Assembly (NCBI GenBank): GCA_964620645.1
Contig: CAZUHU010000040.1
Location: forward strand, 1-22,724
Reading direction: 5' to 3'
Origin: Bog-950 sp964620645
GTDB taxonomy: Bacteria > Bacteroidota > Bacteroidia > Chitinophagales > LD1
DNA: 22,724 bases
Below the pieces are notes generated by a model that saw only the letters and a list, made by a program, of their open reading frames with translations, was not told the DNA's origin and did no database searches. This document shows, piece by piece, positions 7,304-15,067 of this stretch (the stretch's first letter is position 1; each line of letters starts with the position of its first letter). A program made the position numbers and the translations under genes.

Positions 7304-8020
7304 AAAATAAGAATTGGACTTACCGTTACAGAGGCTCGACATGAGAATTACCCCGTTTGGTTAAAGGGAGGTGACGAGAATATAGAGATTGTAGAATTAC
7401 ACTGGGATAAGCACAGCCTGGATGAAGCCTGGGATGAAATTGAAGATTGCGATGGCATTGTGCTAAGCGGTGGCGTGGATGTGCATCCTGAATTTTATGA
7501 GAACGACAGAACGGATTACCCTAATGGCCCGGCTGAATTCAATAAACTGCGCGACGAATTTGAAATGCACGTGTTTGAAACGGCCCTGAACTTTAACCAT
7601 CCCGTGCTGGCCATTTGCCGTGGTTTACAATTGGTAAATGTGGCCCTGGGCGGCCAGCTAATGCAGGACCTTGAAGAAGGCGGCAACAAAGACCATCGCC
7701 GGCATAACGATGCCGATGGCCAGCATGAAGTGGACATTGTAAAAGATAGCCTGCTCTCGCAAATTGCCGGAGGCACTAAGGGCAATATTAATAGCGCCCA
7801 CCATCAAGGCTTAAGCGTGGTGGCTGAGGAGTTGATGGTGAATGCCTATTCTCCTGATTTTGTTATTGAGGGGGCAGAATGGAAAGATAAAAGCGACAAG
7901 CCATTCTTGCTGGCCGTTCAATGGCACCCTGAGCGCATGACGGATAAGGAAACCAATCCACTTTCTAAGAATATCCGCGAACGGTTTCTGGAGGAAGTGA
8001 GGAAGCAGGCGGCGAAGTAA
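7304..8020 (+). CDS. Class I glutamine amidotransferase-like gamma-glutamyl hydrolase (PuuD/peptidase C26 type), start in gap
   Basis: The visible 238 residues start at KIRIGLTVTEAR immediately after the gap, so probably only the first few residues are missing. It belongs to the class I glutamine amidotransferase fold, PuuD-like branch. GIVLSGGVDVHPEFY is the typical glycine-rich turn with bound-product residues. AICRGLQLVN carries the nucleophilic Cys (codon 7616-7618), and VQWHPERM carries the catalytic His (7925-7927) and Glu (7931-7933). Family members split gamma-glutamyl amides such as gamma-glutamyl-GABA into glutamate and the free acid in the cytoplasm. Lying between an alcohol dehydrogenase and an aldehyde dehydrogenase, it could release glutamate from an oxidised gamma-glutamyl intermediate. 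It shows no attached synthetase domain, as expected for a stand-alone hydrolase. The open frame continues through the N run into the dehydrogenase gene in another frame; that extension is not real. Exact substrate not determinable. Confidence 0.88.
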   Translation, partial: KIRIGLTVTEARHENYPVWLKGGDENIEIVELHWDKHSLDEAWDEIEDCDGIVLSGGVDVHPEFYENDRTDYPNGPAEFNKLRDEFEMHVFETALNFNHPVLAICRGLQLVNVALGGQLMQDLEEGGNKDHRRHNDADGQHEVDIVKDSLLSQIAGGTKGNINSAHHQGLSVVAEELMVNAYSPDFVIEGAEWKDKSDKPFLLAVQWHPERMTDKETNPLSKNIRERFLEEVRKQAAK

Positions 8021-8028
8021 AAAATCTA

Positions 8029-8092
8029 CGTCATTCCGGCGAAAGCCGGAATCTGAGTTTACTAGAGATGCTGAATCAAGTTCAGCACGACG
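8029..8092. repeat. Intergenic palindromic (REP/MITE-like) element
   Basis: This is a 64-bp element bounded by CGTC and GACG with two internal hairpins. ATTCCGGC (8033-8040) and GCCGGAAT (8045-8052) form a perfect 8-bp stem with a GAAA loop. TGCTGAA (8069-8075) and TTCAGCA (8081-8087) form a perfect 7-bp stem with a 5-nt loop. From memory, CGTCATTCC-type palindromes of this kind are dispersed intergenic repeats in many bacterial genomes. It starts 8 nt after the amidotransferase stop and ends just upstream of the candidate promoter of the aldehyde dehydrogenase gene. No second copy is seen in this window. It is not followed by a T-run, so it does not look like a normal terminator. Confidence 0.7.
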
Positions 8093-8103
8093 CCACTTTG
8101 CTC

Positions 8104-8134
8104 TTTGCCGCTTCCTGCCAATACCCTAAACTTG
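8104..8134 (+). promoter_or_regulatory. Candidate Bacteroidota-type promoter of the aldehyde dehydrogenase gene
   Basis: TTTG at 8104-8107 matches the -33 element exactly. After 19 nt comes TAAACTTG at 8127-8134, one base from TAnnTTTG. A start site near 8141 would leave a leader of about 14 nt before the ATG at 8155. This suggests the gene can be expressed apart from the hydrolase upstream. Sequence match only. Confidence 0.55.
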
Positions 8135-8154
8135 CAGCCCAATACCAATAGACA

Positions 8155-9519
8155 ATGAAAGTTATCAATCCCGCTACCGAAGAGGTAATTGCCGATTTAA
8201 AAGAAGATTCAAAAGACAGCCTCCAAAAGAAACTGAGTAAACTGACTGAGGGGCAGAAGAAGTGGAACGCAGTACCGTTAAAAGAGCGTGTTGCTATCCT
8301 GCAAAAGTTTGCGGCCTTGCTTAAAGAGAATATTGAGGAGTGCGCACGGGTATTGACTTCAGAAGTAGGCAAGCCTATGCAGCAATCGCGTAATGAAGTG
8401 AACGGCGCTTGCGCGCGTATTAACTGGCTTACCGCAAATGCCGAAAAATATTTAAGCGAAGAAGTAATGAGCGCGCAGGAAGGCATGCAGGAAAAAATAG
8501 TGTATGAGCCTCTGGGTATTATATGTAACATCAGCGCATGGAATTATCCTTACCTGGTAGGTACTAACGTATTTGTACCTGCGCTTTTGGCGGGCAATGC
8601 GGTTATGTATAAACCATCAGAGTTTGCCACGCTTACAGGTTTAGAAATTGAACGCTACCTGAAACTGGCAGGCGTGCCGGATGATGCTTTTCAGATAGCC
8701 ATTGGTGCAGGCGAAGTAGGTAAAGAGCTATTAGAAATGCCTTTAGACGGTTATTACTTTACAGGCAGCTACAAAACCGGTCAATACATTTACGAACAGG
8801 TGGCCCCTAAAATGGTGCCTTGCCAATTAGAGTTAGGCGGTAAGGACCCATTATACATTGCTGATGATGTAGCTGACATTGCTTCGGTTGCTGCAGGTAC
8901 GGCAGACGGCGCTTTCTATAATAACGGCCAAAGCTGTTGCAGTGTAGAGCGTATATATGTGCACGAAAAGATATACGATAAGTATGTAGAGGAATTTGTA
9001 AAAGAGGTGAAGACGTATAAGACCGGTCAACCAAATGCAGAAGGTGTTTACATAGGTGCGCTTACCCGCAAACCCCAGCTAGAAGTGGTAGACGCACAGG
9101 TGAAAGATGCTGTGGCTAAAGGCGCTAAAGTTGAAACCGGTGGCAAACGTATTGATGGTAAAGGGTACTTCTATGAACCTACTGTGTTAACCAACGTGAA
9201 TCATGATATGGAAGTAATGCGGGAAGAAAGTTTCGGCCCTGTTATTGGTATTATGAAAGTGAAGGATGATGCAGAGGCTACAAAGCTGATGAATGATACC
9301 GCCTATGGCTTAACTGCCGGCGTTTACAGCGCTACGCAGGAACGCGCCAATAAAATATTGGCACAGGTAAATAGCGGCACCAGCTATTGGAACTGCTGCG
9401 ACCGCGTAAGTGCAGCCCTACCCTGGAGCGGACGCAAACACTCCGGCTTTGGCGCTACGCTATCGCATATTGGTTTACGCGCCTTTACTAAACCAAAGGC
9501 TTACCATTTGAGAGGGTAA
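8155..9519 (+). CDS. NAD(P)-dependent aldehyde dehydrogenase (betaine/succinate-semialdehyde dehydrogenase-like)
   Basis: A complete 454-residue ALDH-superfamily enzyme, slightly shorter than the typical 470-500. Motifs in order: ISAWNYPY near residue 125, NAVMYKPSE (cofactor lysine) near 145, FTGSYKTG (coenzyme-binding turn), LELGGKDP with catalytic Glu226, NNGQSCCSVER with catalytic Cys261 followed by a second Cys262, EESFGPVIGI near 358 and the C-terminal SGRKHSGFG. It oxidises an aldehyde to a carboxylic acid with NAD or NADP in the cytoplasm. Its position after the alcohol dehydrogenase and gamma-glutamyl hydrolase suggests it takes the aldehyde made by the former. In the proposed pathway it would make a gamma-glutamyl amino acid, for example gamma-glutamylglycine. 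A stand-alone role in succinate-semialdehyde or betaine-aldehyde oxidation is the alternative. It probably has its own promoter. Confidence 0.93.
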   Translation: MKVINPATEEVIADLKEDSKDSLQKKLSKLTEGQKKWNAVPLKERVAILQKFAALLKENIEECARVLTSEVGKPMQQSRNEVNGACARINWLTANAEKYLSEEVMSAQEGMQEKIVYEPLGIICNISAWNYPYLVGTNVFVPALLAGNAVMYKPSEFATLTGLEIERYLKLAGVPDDAFQIAIGAGEVGKELLEMPLDGYYFTGSYKTGQYIYEQVAPKMVPCQLELGGKDPLYIADDVADIASVAAGTADGAFYNNGQSCCSVERIYVHEKIYDKYVEEFVKEVKTYKTGQPNAEGVYIGALTRKPQLEVVDAQVKDAVAKGAKVETGGKRIDGKGYFYEPTVLTNVNHDMEVMREESFGPVIGIMKVKDDAEATKLMNDTAYGLTAGVYSATQERANKILAQVNSGTSYWNCCDRVSAALPWSGRKHSGFGATLSHIGLRAFTKPKAYHLRG

Positions 9520-9550
9520 AAGTTGATTGCGTAAAGACTATCTTAGTCTT

Positions 9551-10180
9551 ATGCAGCCTCTTAAAACATATCGCATCGAAACTGAGCGCCTTGTCATCCG
9601 TTGCTACAAGCCAACAGATGCTGAGTTGTTGAAGCAAAGCGTAGATGAAAATCTTGAGCACCTTGCCCCGTGGATGCCCTGGATAAAGTTTGAGCCCGAA
9701 ACGCTGCAGGCTAAAGCCGACCGTATTGCCACCTTCATTCATAAATACACCACCGGCCAAGATTTTACCATGGGCATCTTTGATAAAGATGAAACAATGC
9801 TGTTGGGCGGCACAGGCTTACATGCACGGTTAGAGGGAAATGCCCTGGAGATTGGCTATTGGTTGCATAAAGACTACATCAACAAAGGCCTGATTACTGA
9901 AAATGTAAAGGCTTTAACCAAAGTGGCATTTAAAATAGAAGGCCTCGACCGGCTTGAAATACACTGCGACGAACGGAACATCGCAAGTGCCAGGGTGCCT
10001 CAAAAATGCGGCTTTTCACTTCGCGAAATACGCATAGGTAACGCAAAGGACAATGATGGTAATGACCGCAACACTATGATATGGGAGATTAGCAGGGCGA
10101 ACTACCTGCAGCGCCGACGGGAACCCTTTGTAATTCATGCTTTTGATGCAGATGGGAAGGAGATATTGGAGTTTTTATAA
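9551..10180 (+). CDS. GNAT family N-acetyltransferase (RimJ/RimL type)
   Basis: The product is 209 residues from the ATG at 9551. A TTG at 9527 in the same frame would add eight residues but sits only seven nt after the previous stop and is a weaker choice. The start RIETERLVIRCYKPTDAE is typical of the RimJ/RimL acetyltransferase family. LEIGYWLHKDYINKGLITE (about residues 98-116) contains the core fold and acetyl-CoA loop, in a degenerate form of the usual GxGxxT signature. CDERNIASARVPQKCGF matches the late N-x-x-S-x-x-x-x-x-K-x-GF motif. It transfers an acetyl group from acetyl-CoA to an amine, often a protein N-terminus or small molecule; the substrate cannot be told. It follows the aldehyde dehydrogenase by 31 nt and may be co-transcribed with it, although no pathway link is evident. 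Confidence 0.9.
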   Translation: MQPLKTYRIETERLVIRCYKPTDAELLKQSVDENLEHLAPWMPWIKFEPETLQAKADRIATFIHKYTTGQDFTMGIFDKDETMLLGGTGLHARLEGNALEIGYWLHKDYINKGLITENVKALTKVAFKIEGLDRLEIHCDERNIASARVPQKCGFSLREIRIGNAKDNDGNDRNTMIWEISRANYLQRRREPFVIHAFDADGKEILEFL

Positions 10181-10249
10181 GAGCAGGCAACGCTTTCTCC
10201 AGCCTATCCGTTTTAAGATTAACTTTAGTAACTCTAAAAAGACAAGTGT

Positions 10250-11835
10250 ATGCGCAAAATTGCCTTACTACTCCTCTCTGTTTTTTTCTTGTCAGCTCAA
10301 TTAATAAAGGCTGAGAATAATAACGGCGAGGCGTTAATGAACAAGTTAATGCAGGTAAATGCTGAGTGGGAAAAACAACCTGAAGCCGCAACCTTAATAG
10401 CCATAACCACTATAGGCAACGCCCGCAACTTTAATGATTGGATTGCCACCCACTTAATGCTTGTAGAAGAAGTTTTGAGCAAGCGTGATGTAAGCTATTT
10501 AACCCCTGCTCAACAAGCTAACCGTAAACGTCTGCTTGCTGAACTAAACGGTTATTGGCATGCACGGCCTTTTCCTGTAAATAATTATGTAAGCTATAAA
10601 ACCCCTGTGTTTATTGACCGCACCGGCAACCATTGCGCTGTAGGATACCTGATGCAGCAAAGTGGTGCCGAAGACCTTGCACGTAAGATTGACGCAGAAC
10701 AAAAGTTTGCCTACGTACGCGATATAAAAGTTGCAGGTGTAAAGGAATGGGCAGATGAAAACGGCTTTACGCTGCAAGAGCTGGCGTGGATACAACCTTC
10801 TTATCCTGCGTTTTCTAATGCTGAATCAATGGGCGGGGGTTTGAATGGTGCTGTAAATACTATTGCTATTGACCCGGCCACTCAAAACGTATATGCTGCC
10901 GGAACCTTTACGCAGGCTGCTGCAGGCCCTTTTTGCAACAATATCGCTGTATGGATCAGTGGGATATCCAGTTTTGGATGGGGGCCCCTTGGCACAGGTA
11001 CGAACGGAACCGTTAATGCTATAGTTATACATAACAACATGGTGTATGCTGCCGGCGAGTTTACAACAGCCGGGGGTGTTACAGCACCTCATGTTGCCGT
11101 TTTTGATATTGGCACCGGCCAATGGCAGGCATTGGGCGCCCTGGATAGCACAGTACGTGCCCTGGCCTTTTTTAACGGGGAACTTTATGCCGGCGGAGAC
11201 TTTACCGGCAACGTAGCTAAATGGAACGGCAGTAACTGGCAGGCGATAAACGGAAACCTGATAACCGGCAGCGTTCGTGCACTTGAGGTATATAATAATA
11301 TACTGGTTATTGGGGGCAATTTTGATATTGCAACAGGCGCGCCGCGTCAACACGCTATAGGATACGATGGTTCTCAGCCAGTACTAATGGGCTTTGGAAC
11401 TCCTACCCCCGTTAATGATTTTGAAGTACACCTCGGCAAACTTTATGCAGCCTGTGATGTGGCCTGGAATGGCGACTCCTGTGCTCTTGCATTTTTTGAT
11501 GGCAGCCTATGGCAGAAAGATGTTAAACCAGAAACTAATATGGTAAATAGTTATTTTTCGGGCAATGCCATCAACAAACTCGTTTCCATTGATTCAACCT
11601 TATATGCCGCGGGTGATTTTAACTGCGGCGGAATGATGTATTATGGAGCGAACCTTATGGCTTACAGAAAGCAAATTTTTGCGCCGGATACAACCGTGTA
11701 TAGCATATTTGATCCCTTGGCACTGCCAGATGCTCCTGTAAAAGCGTTGGCTTTAGCAGGCAATCAACTTTACTTCGGCGGTCAATTTGTATTTAATCTC
11801 TCCGGAATGGGAGGGGGCGATTCCCTTAACCATGT
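10250..11835 (+). CDS. Secreted protein with N-terminal HCAVGYL domain and propeller-like repeats (3' end in gap)
   Basis: The visible 528 residues begin with a signal peptide (MRKIALLLLSVFFLSAQLIKA) and run into the N gap, so the C-terminus is missing. Residues about 25-185 form a region that I recognise as recurrent but uncharacterised in Bacteroidota secreted proteins. Its core is FIDRTGNHCAVGYLMQQSG (about residues 123-141), and it ends ELAWIQPSYP. From about residue 195 onward come repeats in the style VNTIAIDPATQNVYAAGTF, VYAAGEFTTAGG, LYAGGDFTG, VIGGNFD, LYAAGDFNCGG and LYFGGQFVF. Each ends in a G-x-F turn with an intervening W-x-x-L strand, as in the RAX2/delta-60-type repeats that build beta-propellers. 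A T9SS sorting domain may lie in the missing part. It is probably surface-exposed or extracellular; no enzymatic role is visible. Confidence 0.82.
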
Positions 11836-11935
11836 NNNNNNNNNNNNNNNNNNNNNNNNNNNNNNNNNNNNNNNNNNNNNNNNNNNNNNNNNNNNNNNNN
11901 NNNNNNNNNNNNNNNNNNNNNNNNNNNNNNNNNNN
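11836..11935. other. Assembly gap (100 N) of unknown true length
   Basis: This is a run of exactly 100 N with no overlap between flanks. It hides the 3' end of the propeller-repeat gene. The sequence that resumes at 11936 is already a terminator hairpin, so the gene end lies inside the gap. Confidence 0.95.
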
Positions 11936-11976
11936 TAAAACGTGCTGCACCTAAAGGTGGGCACGTTTTATATTTT
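11936..11976 (+). terminator. Rho-independent terminator of the propeller-repeat gene
   Basis: TAAAACGTGC (11936-11945) pairs perfectly with GCACGTTTTA (11961-11970). Within the loop, CACC (11948-11951) can pair with GGTG (11956-11959) around a TAAA tetraloop, extending the hairpin. A T-rich tail (TATTTT) follows. It begins immediately after the assembly gap, so its upstream A-run could extend further. It separates the propeller-repeat gene from the GH5-like gene. Confidence 0.8.
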
Positions 11977-11997
11977 AAGGCACCGTATATTTAAATA

Positions 11998-13839
11998 ATG
12001 AAGAGGCGCTGTGCATTGCTATTGGCTTGTGTTTTAGTTGTTGTGCTTGCGAAAGCGCAGTATGTTTCCTTAAAAGGCAAACAGTTCTATAATCAGGCAG
12101 GCCAGCCTTTTTATCCTATGATATGCAATTACGAAGCCACCTTGAGTTGCAATCAATGCGCGCATGGCGATGGTGTGGCGGCTATAAACGACATTGAGTT
12201 GGCACCTAACTACAACTACGGCAGTTCGGGTGTTTATGAATTTGATTTCGGCAGGGGTAAGGATATGGTTGCTGCTGATTTTGCTTTGATGAAATCAATG
12301 GGCTTTAATACGGTAAGGGTGTTGTGGCTAAATTTTAACGGGCACGATTATTACGGCCATGTAGAAAATGGTGAATGGAAATCGGGAGGAGCTGATGGAG
12401 GCAGGGCTATTTGCCAGCCGCATAGCGGCCCACAATGGAACTGGTGGGGTAAGCCGCTTATCTTCCATCAGCCTTATGAAAGGGATAGGAACCTGCAGGA
12501 GGTGCTTTTTCCAAAGATCAAGGAGATGTTAGACATAGCATGGGCACAAGGGCTTAATGTTATCCTCTTATCGGGCGGCAATACAGTTTCGGGCACCATT
12601 GCTTTTAATAAAGATTCCTCCTATTACTATCGCCTACAGCAGGCAAAGGGCTATGCCTCCTATTTACATGCATTAGGTAAATATTTAAATAAACATCCTG
12701 CGCTATTGGCCTACGATCTTTACAACGAGCCGGTGTTTGGCACATGGGGAACCTGGGGGCCTTTTACTGCATCTAACAAGGCTGAGATAAAGCAGTTTAG
12801 CGCCTTATGGTATGATAGCCTAAAACAGGCTGACCCTAATCACCTTATAACCATGAGTAATTGGGATATACAGGACTTAATGACTTACGACCCGACTATC
12901 CTAAAACTGGATTTCAATAGTTTCCATATCTATCCTGCTTTTCTTCTTGGTAAGTGGGAGCCTGCCGACAAGCCGACAGCCATGCAGCGGTTTAACATGC
13001 AATTGTATTGGATAAATAAAAACTGCCGGCTGCCGTGGATTATCAGCGAAACCGCCGGCAGTTCATGGACAGAGGAAGGAGCCGATATAATGGGGCAGGA
13101 CACAAATGCCCTGGTACCGGGTTTTACGCAACAGCATAAAGGAAAAAACCTGAGTGAAATGCCCTTTGTTTGGGGCAGTTACCAGGAACATGCCCGGCAC
13201 ATCCTTGATATGCAACAAGCGATAGTAAACTACGGGGGCAGTGGTTTTGGCTATTGGGGTTATATGGAAGTTAACACCGATATTAATCTTGAAGGATACG
13301 ATGCCGCTGAAATTTCCTTCGGTAAGCATGAGGGTATATTGAATGTTGCCGATGCCCGCTGGCAAAAAGGAAAGTTTGTTTACGATGCAAAGGCAATAAA
13401 ACCGTTTGCTCAAAATCCCTGGAATGTTTTTGGCGAGGGAAGTGTTAAGCAGGCCACGGCAAGTGCGTCAAAACCTGCCGATTATAATAGGCCCTTTGGG
13501 CAGCCAAAGAAACGCTATTACACGTACAGCGGCTATATTAAAGATGCCACAGGCCGCCCCGTAGCCGATGCTATTATTACGGGTACAAACGCATGGGGAG
13601 CATTTTCTCCCTCACAATCCAACCGTAGTTTTGGTATTTACTGTATTAGTGATAGTGCAGGATATTTTGAATTAACCGCACCATTTTCAAAACGGACAAA
13701 ACCGGGAAGAGATGCTGTTTTCTTTCACATACGCGTATCCGCTGCGGAACTGAGTTGTTATGAATGCGATAACCGCAACAGGCAGCCACGCAAGTGTCCG
13801 CGCAACGGGGCAACTATTGTATTGAGCAGGGTGGAATAG
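11998..13839 (+). CDS. Secreted GH5-like (clan GH-A) glycoside hydrolase with C-terminal carboxypeptidase-regulatory-like domain
   Basis: A complete 613-residue protein with a signal peptide (MKRRCALLLACVLVVVLAKAQ). Residues about 22-460 form a (beta/alpha)8-type glycosidase domain. MKSMGFNTVRVLWLNF is the early strand usual in GH5. The proposed acid/base Glu244 lies in YDLYNEPV, and the proposed nucleophile Glu351 in WIISETAGSS. Aromatic residues lining a sugar cleft are frequent (WNWWGKP, FGYWGYMEVN). An N-terminal cysteine cluster (CNYEATLSCNQC) and a C-terminal one (SCYECDNRNRQPRKC) suggest disulfides after export. Residues about 510-575 (SGYIKDATGRPVADAIITG, then DSAGYFELTAP) resemble the carboxypeptidase-regulatory-like beta-sandwich common in Bacteroidota exported proteins. 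The family cleaves beta-linked polysaccharides such as glucans or mannans; the substrate and subfamily cannot be called. No SusC/SusD genes flank it, so this is not a classical polysaccharide utilisation locus. Confidence 0.85.
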   Translation: MKRRCALLLACVLVVVLAKAQYVSLKGKQFYNQAGQPFYPMICNYEATLSCNQCAHGDGVAAINDIELAPNYNYGSSGVYEFDFGRGKDMVAADFALMKSMGFNTVRVLWLNFNGHDYYGHVENGEWKSGGADGGRAICQPHSGPQWNWWGKPLIFHQPYERDRNLQEVLFPKIKEMLDIAWAQGLNVILLSGGNTVSGTIAFNKDSSYYYRLQQAKGYASYLHALGKYLNKHPALLAYDLYNEPVFGTWGTWGPFTASNKAEIKQFSALWYDSLKQADPNHLITMSNWDIQDLMTYDPTILKLDFNSFHIYPAFLLGKWEPADKPTAMQRFNMQLYWINKNCRLPWIISETAGSSWTEEGADIMGQDTNALVPGFTQQHKGKNLSEMPFVWGSYQEHARHILDMQQAIVNYGGSGFGYWGYMEVNTDINLEGYDAAEISFGKHEGILNVADARWQKGKFVYDAKAIKPFAQNPWNVFGEGSVKQATASASKPADYNRPFGQPKKRYYTYSGYIKDATGRPVADAIITGTNAWGAFSPSQSNRSFGIYCISDSAGYFELTAPFSKRTKPGRDAVFFHIRVSAAELSCYECDNRNRQPRKCPRNGATIVLSRVE

Positions 13840-13865
13840 CCCTGATAAATCTCACGGCATATTCC

Positions 13866-13897
13866 TTCGGCCTTAATGCAATAAGTTTTCATCTTTG
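13866..13897 (+). promoter_or_regulatory. Weak candidate promoter of the tryptophan 2,3-dioxygenase gene
   Basis: TTCG at 13866-13869 and CATCTTTG at 13890-13897 are 20 nt apart. Each has one mismatch to the TTTG and TAnnTTTG elements. A start near 13904 would leave about 14 nt of leader before the ATG at 13918. Only suggestive. Confidence 0.3.
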
Positions 13898-13917
13898 AGG
13901 TGTAAAACGAAGATGAA

Positions 13918-14927
13918 ATGAAAGATGGCGTTTATTACAGTGAATATCTGCAGCTCGATAAAATTCTGAATGCACAGCAACTGGAAAGCGATAGAACTGA
14001 TCGCGAGCATGCCCACGATGAAATGCTATTTATCATTATTCACCAATCGTACGAGCTTTGGTTTAAGCAGGTGCTTTACGAAGTAGGCACTGTGTTAGAT
14101 GTTATGGGCCAGCCGGATATTAAGGACAGTTCGCCCGATTTGTTTATTGTAAACCATCGCCTCAAAAGGGTCAACATTATTTTCCATACGCTTATCGGCA
14201 AAATTGATATTCTGGAAACTATGACCCCGTTGGATTTTTTAGACTTCCGCAATATGCTTCGCCCGGCTTCCGGTTTCCAAAGCATACAGTTTAAACTGCT
14301 GGAAGGCTTGCTGGGCTTACGTATGGAAAACCGCCATATGCAGGAGTATTACATTTCTCAACTAAAACCTGAGGATGTTGAAATAATACGTGCCGTAGAA
14401 AAGAAAAAGCCGCTGATTGACCTAATTAACGAGTGGCTGGAGCGCATGCCGTTTTTTGATGAGAAGAGTTTTTGGCCCGGCTGGGATGGAAATTCGCTAC
14501 ACGACTTTTGGAAGAAATACCTGGAGCAATACAATAACAGTCTGCAGCCTGCCGAAAAAGCCAACTACAACCGCTTTGAAGAAATGGTTTTAGGTAATGA
14601 AAAGAAGCCAGGCCAAAACCTTAGCCCTAAGGCAAGGCGCGCTGCTTTGTTTATTATGCTTTACCGCGATTATCCATTACTCCAACTACCGTTTAACCTC
14701 ATCAATAACTTGATGGAGTTGGATGAGAACATCAGCACCTGGCGCTATAGGCACATCCACATGGTGCACCGTATGATTGGCAACCGCACCGGCACCGGCG
14801 GCAGCACCGGTAAGGATTACCTTACAGGCGCATTAAACAAGCATTACATTTTTGCCGAGTTTGCCGAGCTTACCTCTTTCCTTATTGAACGCCGCAACCT
14901 GCCGCAGTTAAGCGATAAGTTGAAAGC
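13918..14927 (+). CDS. kynA: Tryptophan 2,3-dioxygenase (3' end in gap)
   Basis: The visible 336 residues are nearly the whole protein; the last codons fall in the N gap. This heme enzyme opens the indole ring of L-tryptophan to N-formylkynurenine, the first step of the kynurenine pathway. Family markers are HDEMLFIIIHQSYELWFKQ (residues about 33-51), where His42 aligns with the distal active-site His, then DFRNMLRPASGFQS. WRYRHIHMVHRMIG contains the proximal heme ligand His279, and GTGGSTGKDYL is the tryptophan-binding loop. The start is ATG 13918; an ATG at 13913 leads to an immediate stop. No kynureninase or formamidase gene is next to it in the window. The frame that resumes after the gap (GGGFVIMAMWAM) does not resemble the end of this family and is not assigned to it. 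Family assignment very secure. Confidence 0.95.
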
Positions 14928-15027
14928 NNNNNNNNNNNNNNNNNNNNNNNNNNNNNNNNNNNNNNNNNNNNNNNNNNNNNNNNNNNNNNNNNNNNNNNNN
15001 NNNNNNNNNNNNNNNNNNNNNNNNNNN
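14928..15027. other. Assembly gap (100 N) of unknown true length
   Basis: This is a run of exactly 100 N with no flank overlap. It hides the 3' end of the tryptophan dioxygenase gene and the spacer between it and the convergent OmpA-family gene. Confidence 0.95.
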
Positions 15028-15067
15028 GGAGGCGGTTTTGTAATAATGGCTATGTGGGCTATGAATA

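Noticed and set aside
10826..11353. Minus-strand 175-codon open frame opposite the propeller-repeat gene
   Set aside because: It follows from the biased, repetitive codon content of the plus-strand gene and has no signal peptide or family features.
11986..11993. TATATTTA as a -7 box for the GH5-like gene
   Set aside because: It ends only 4 nt before the ATG and has no suitable upstream element; it may be plain AT-rich spacer.
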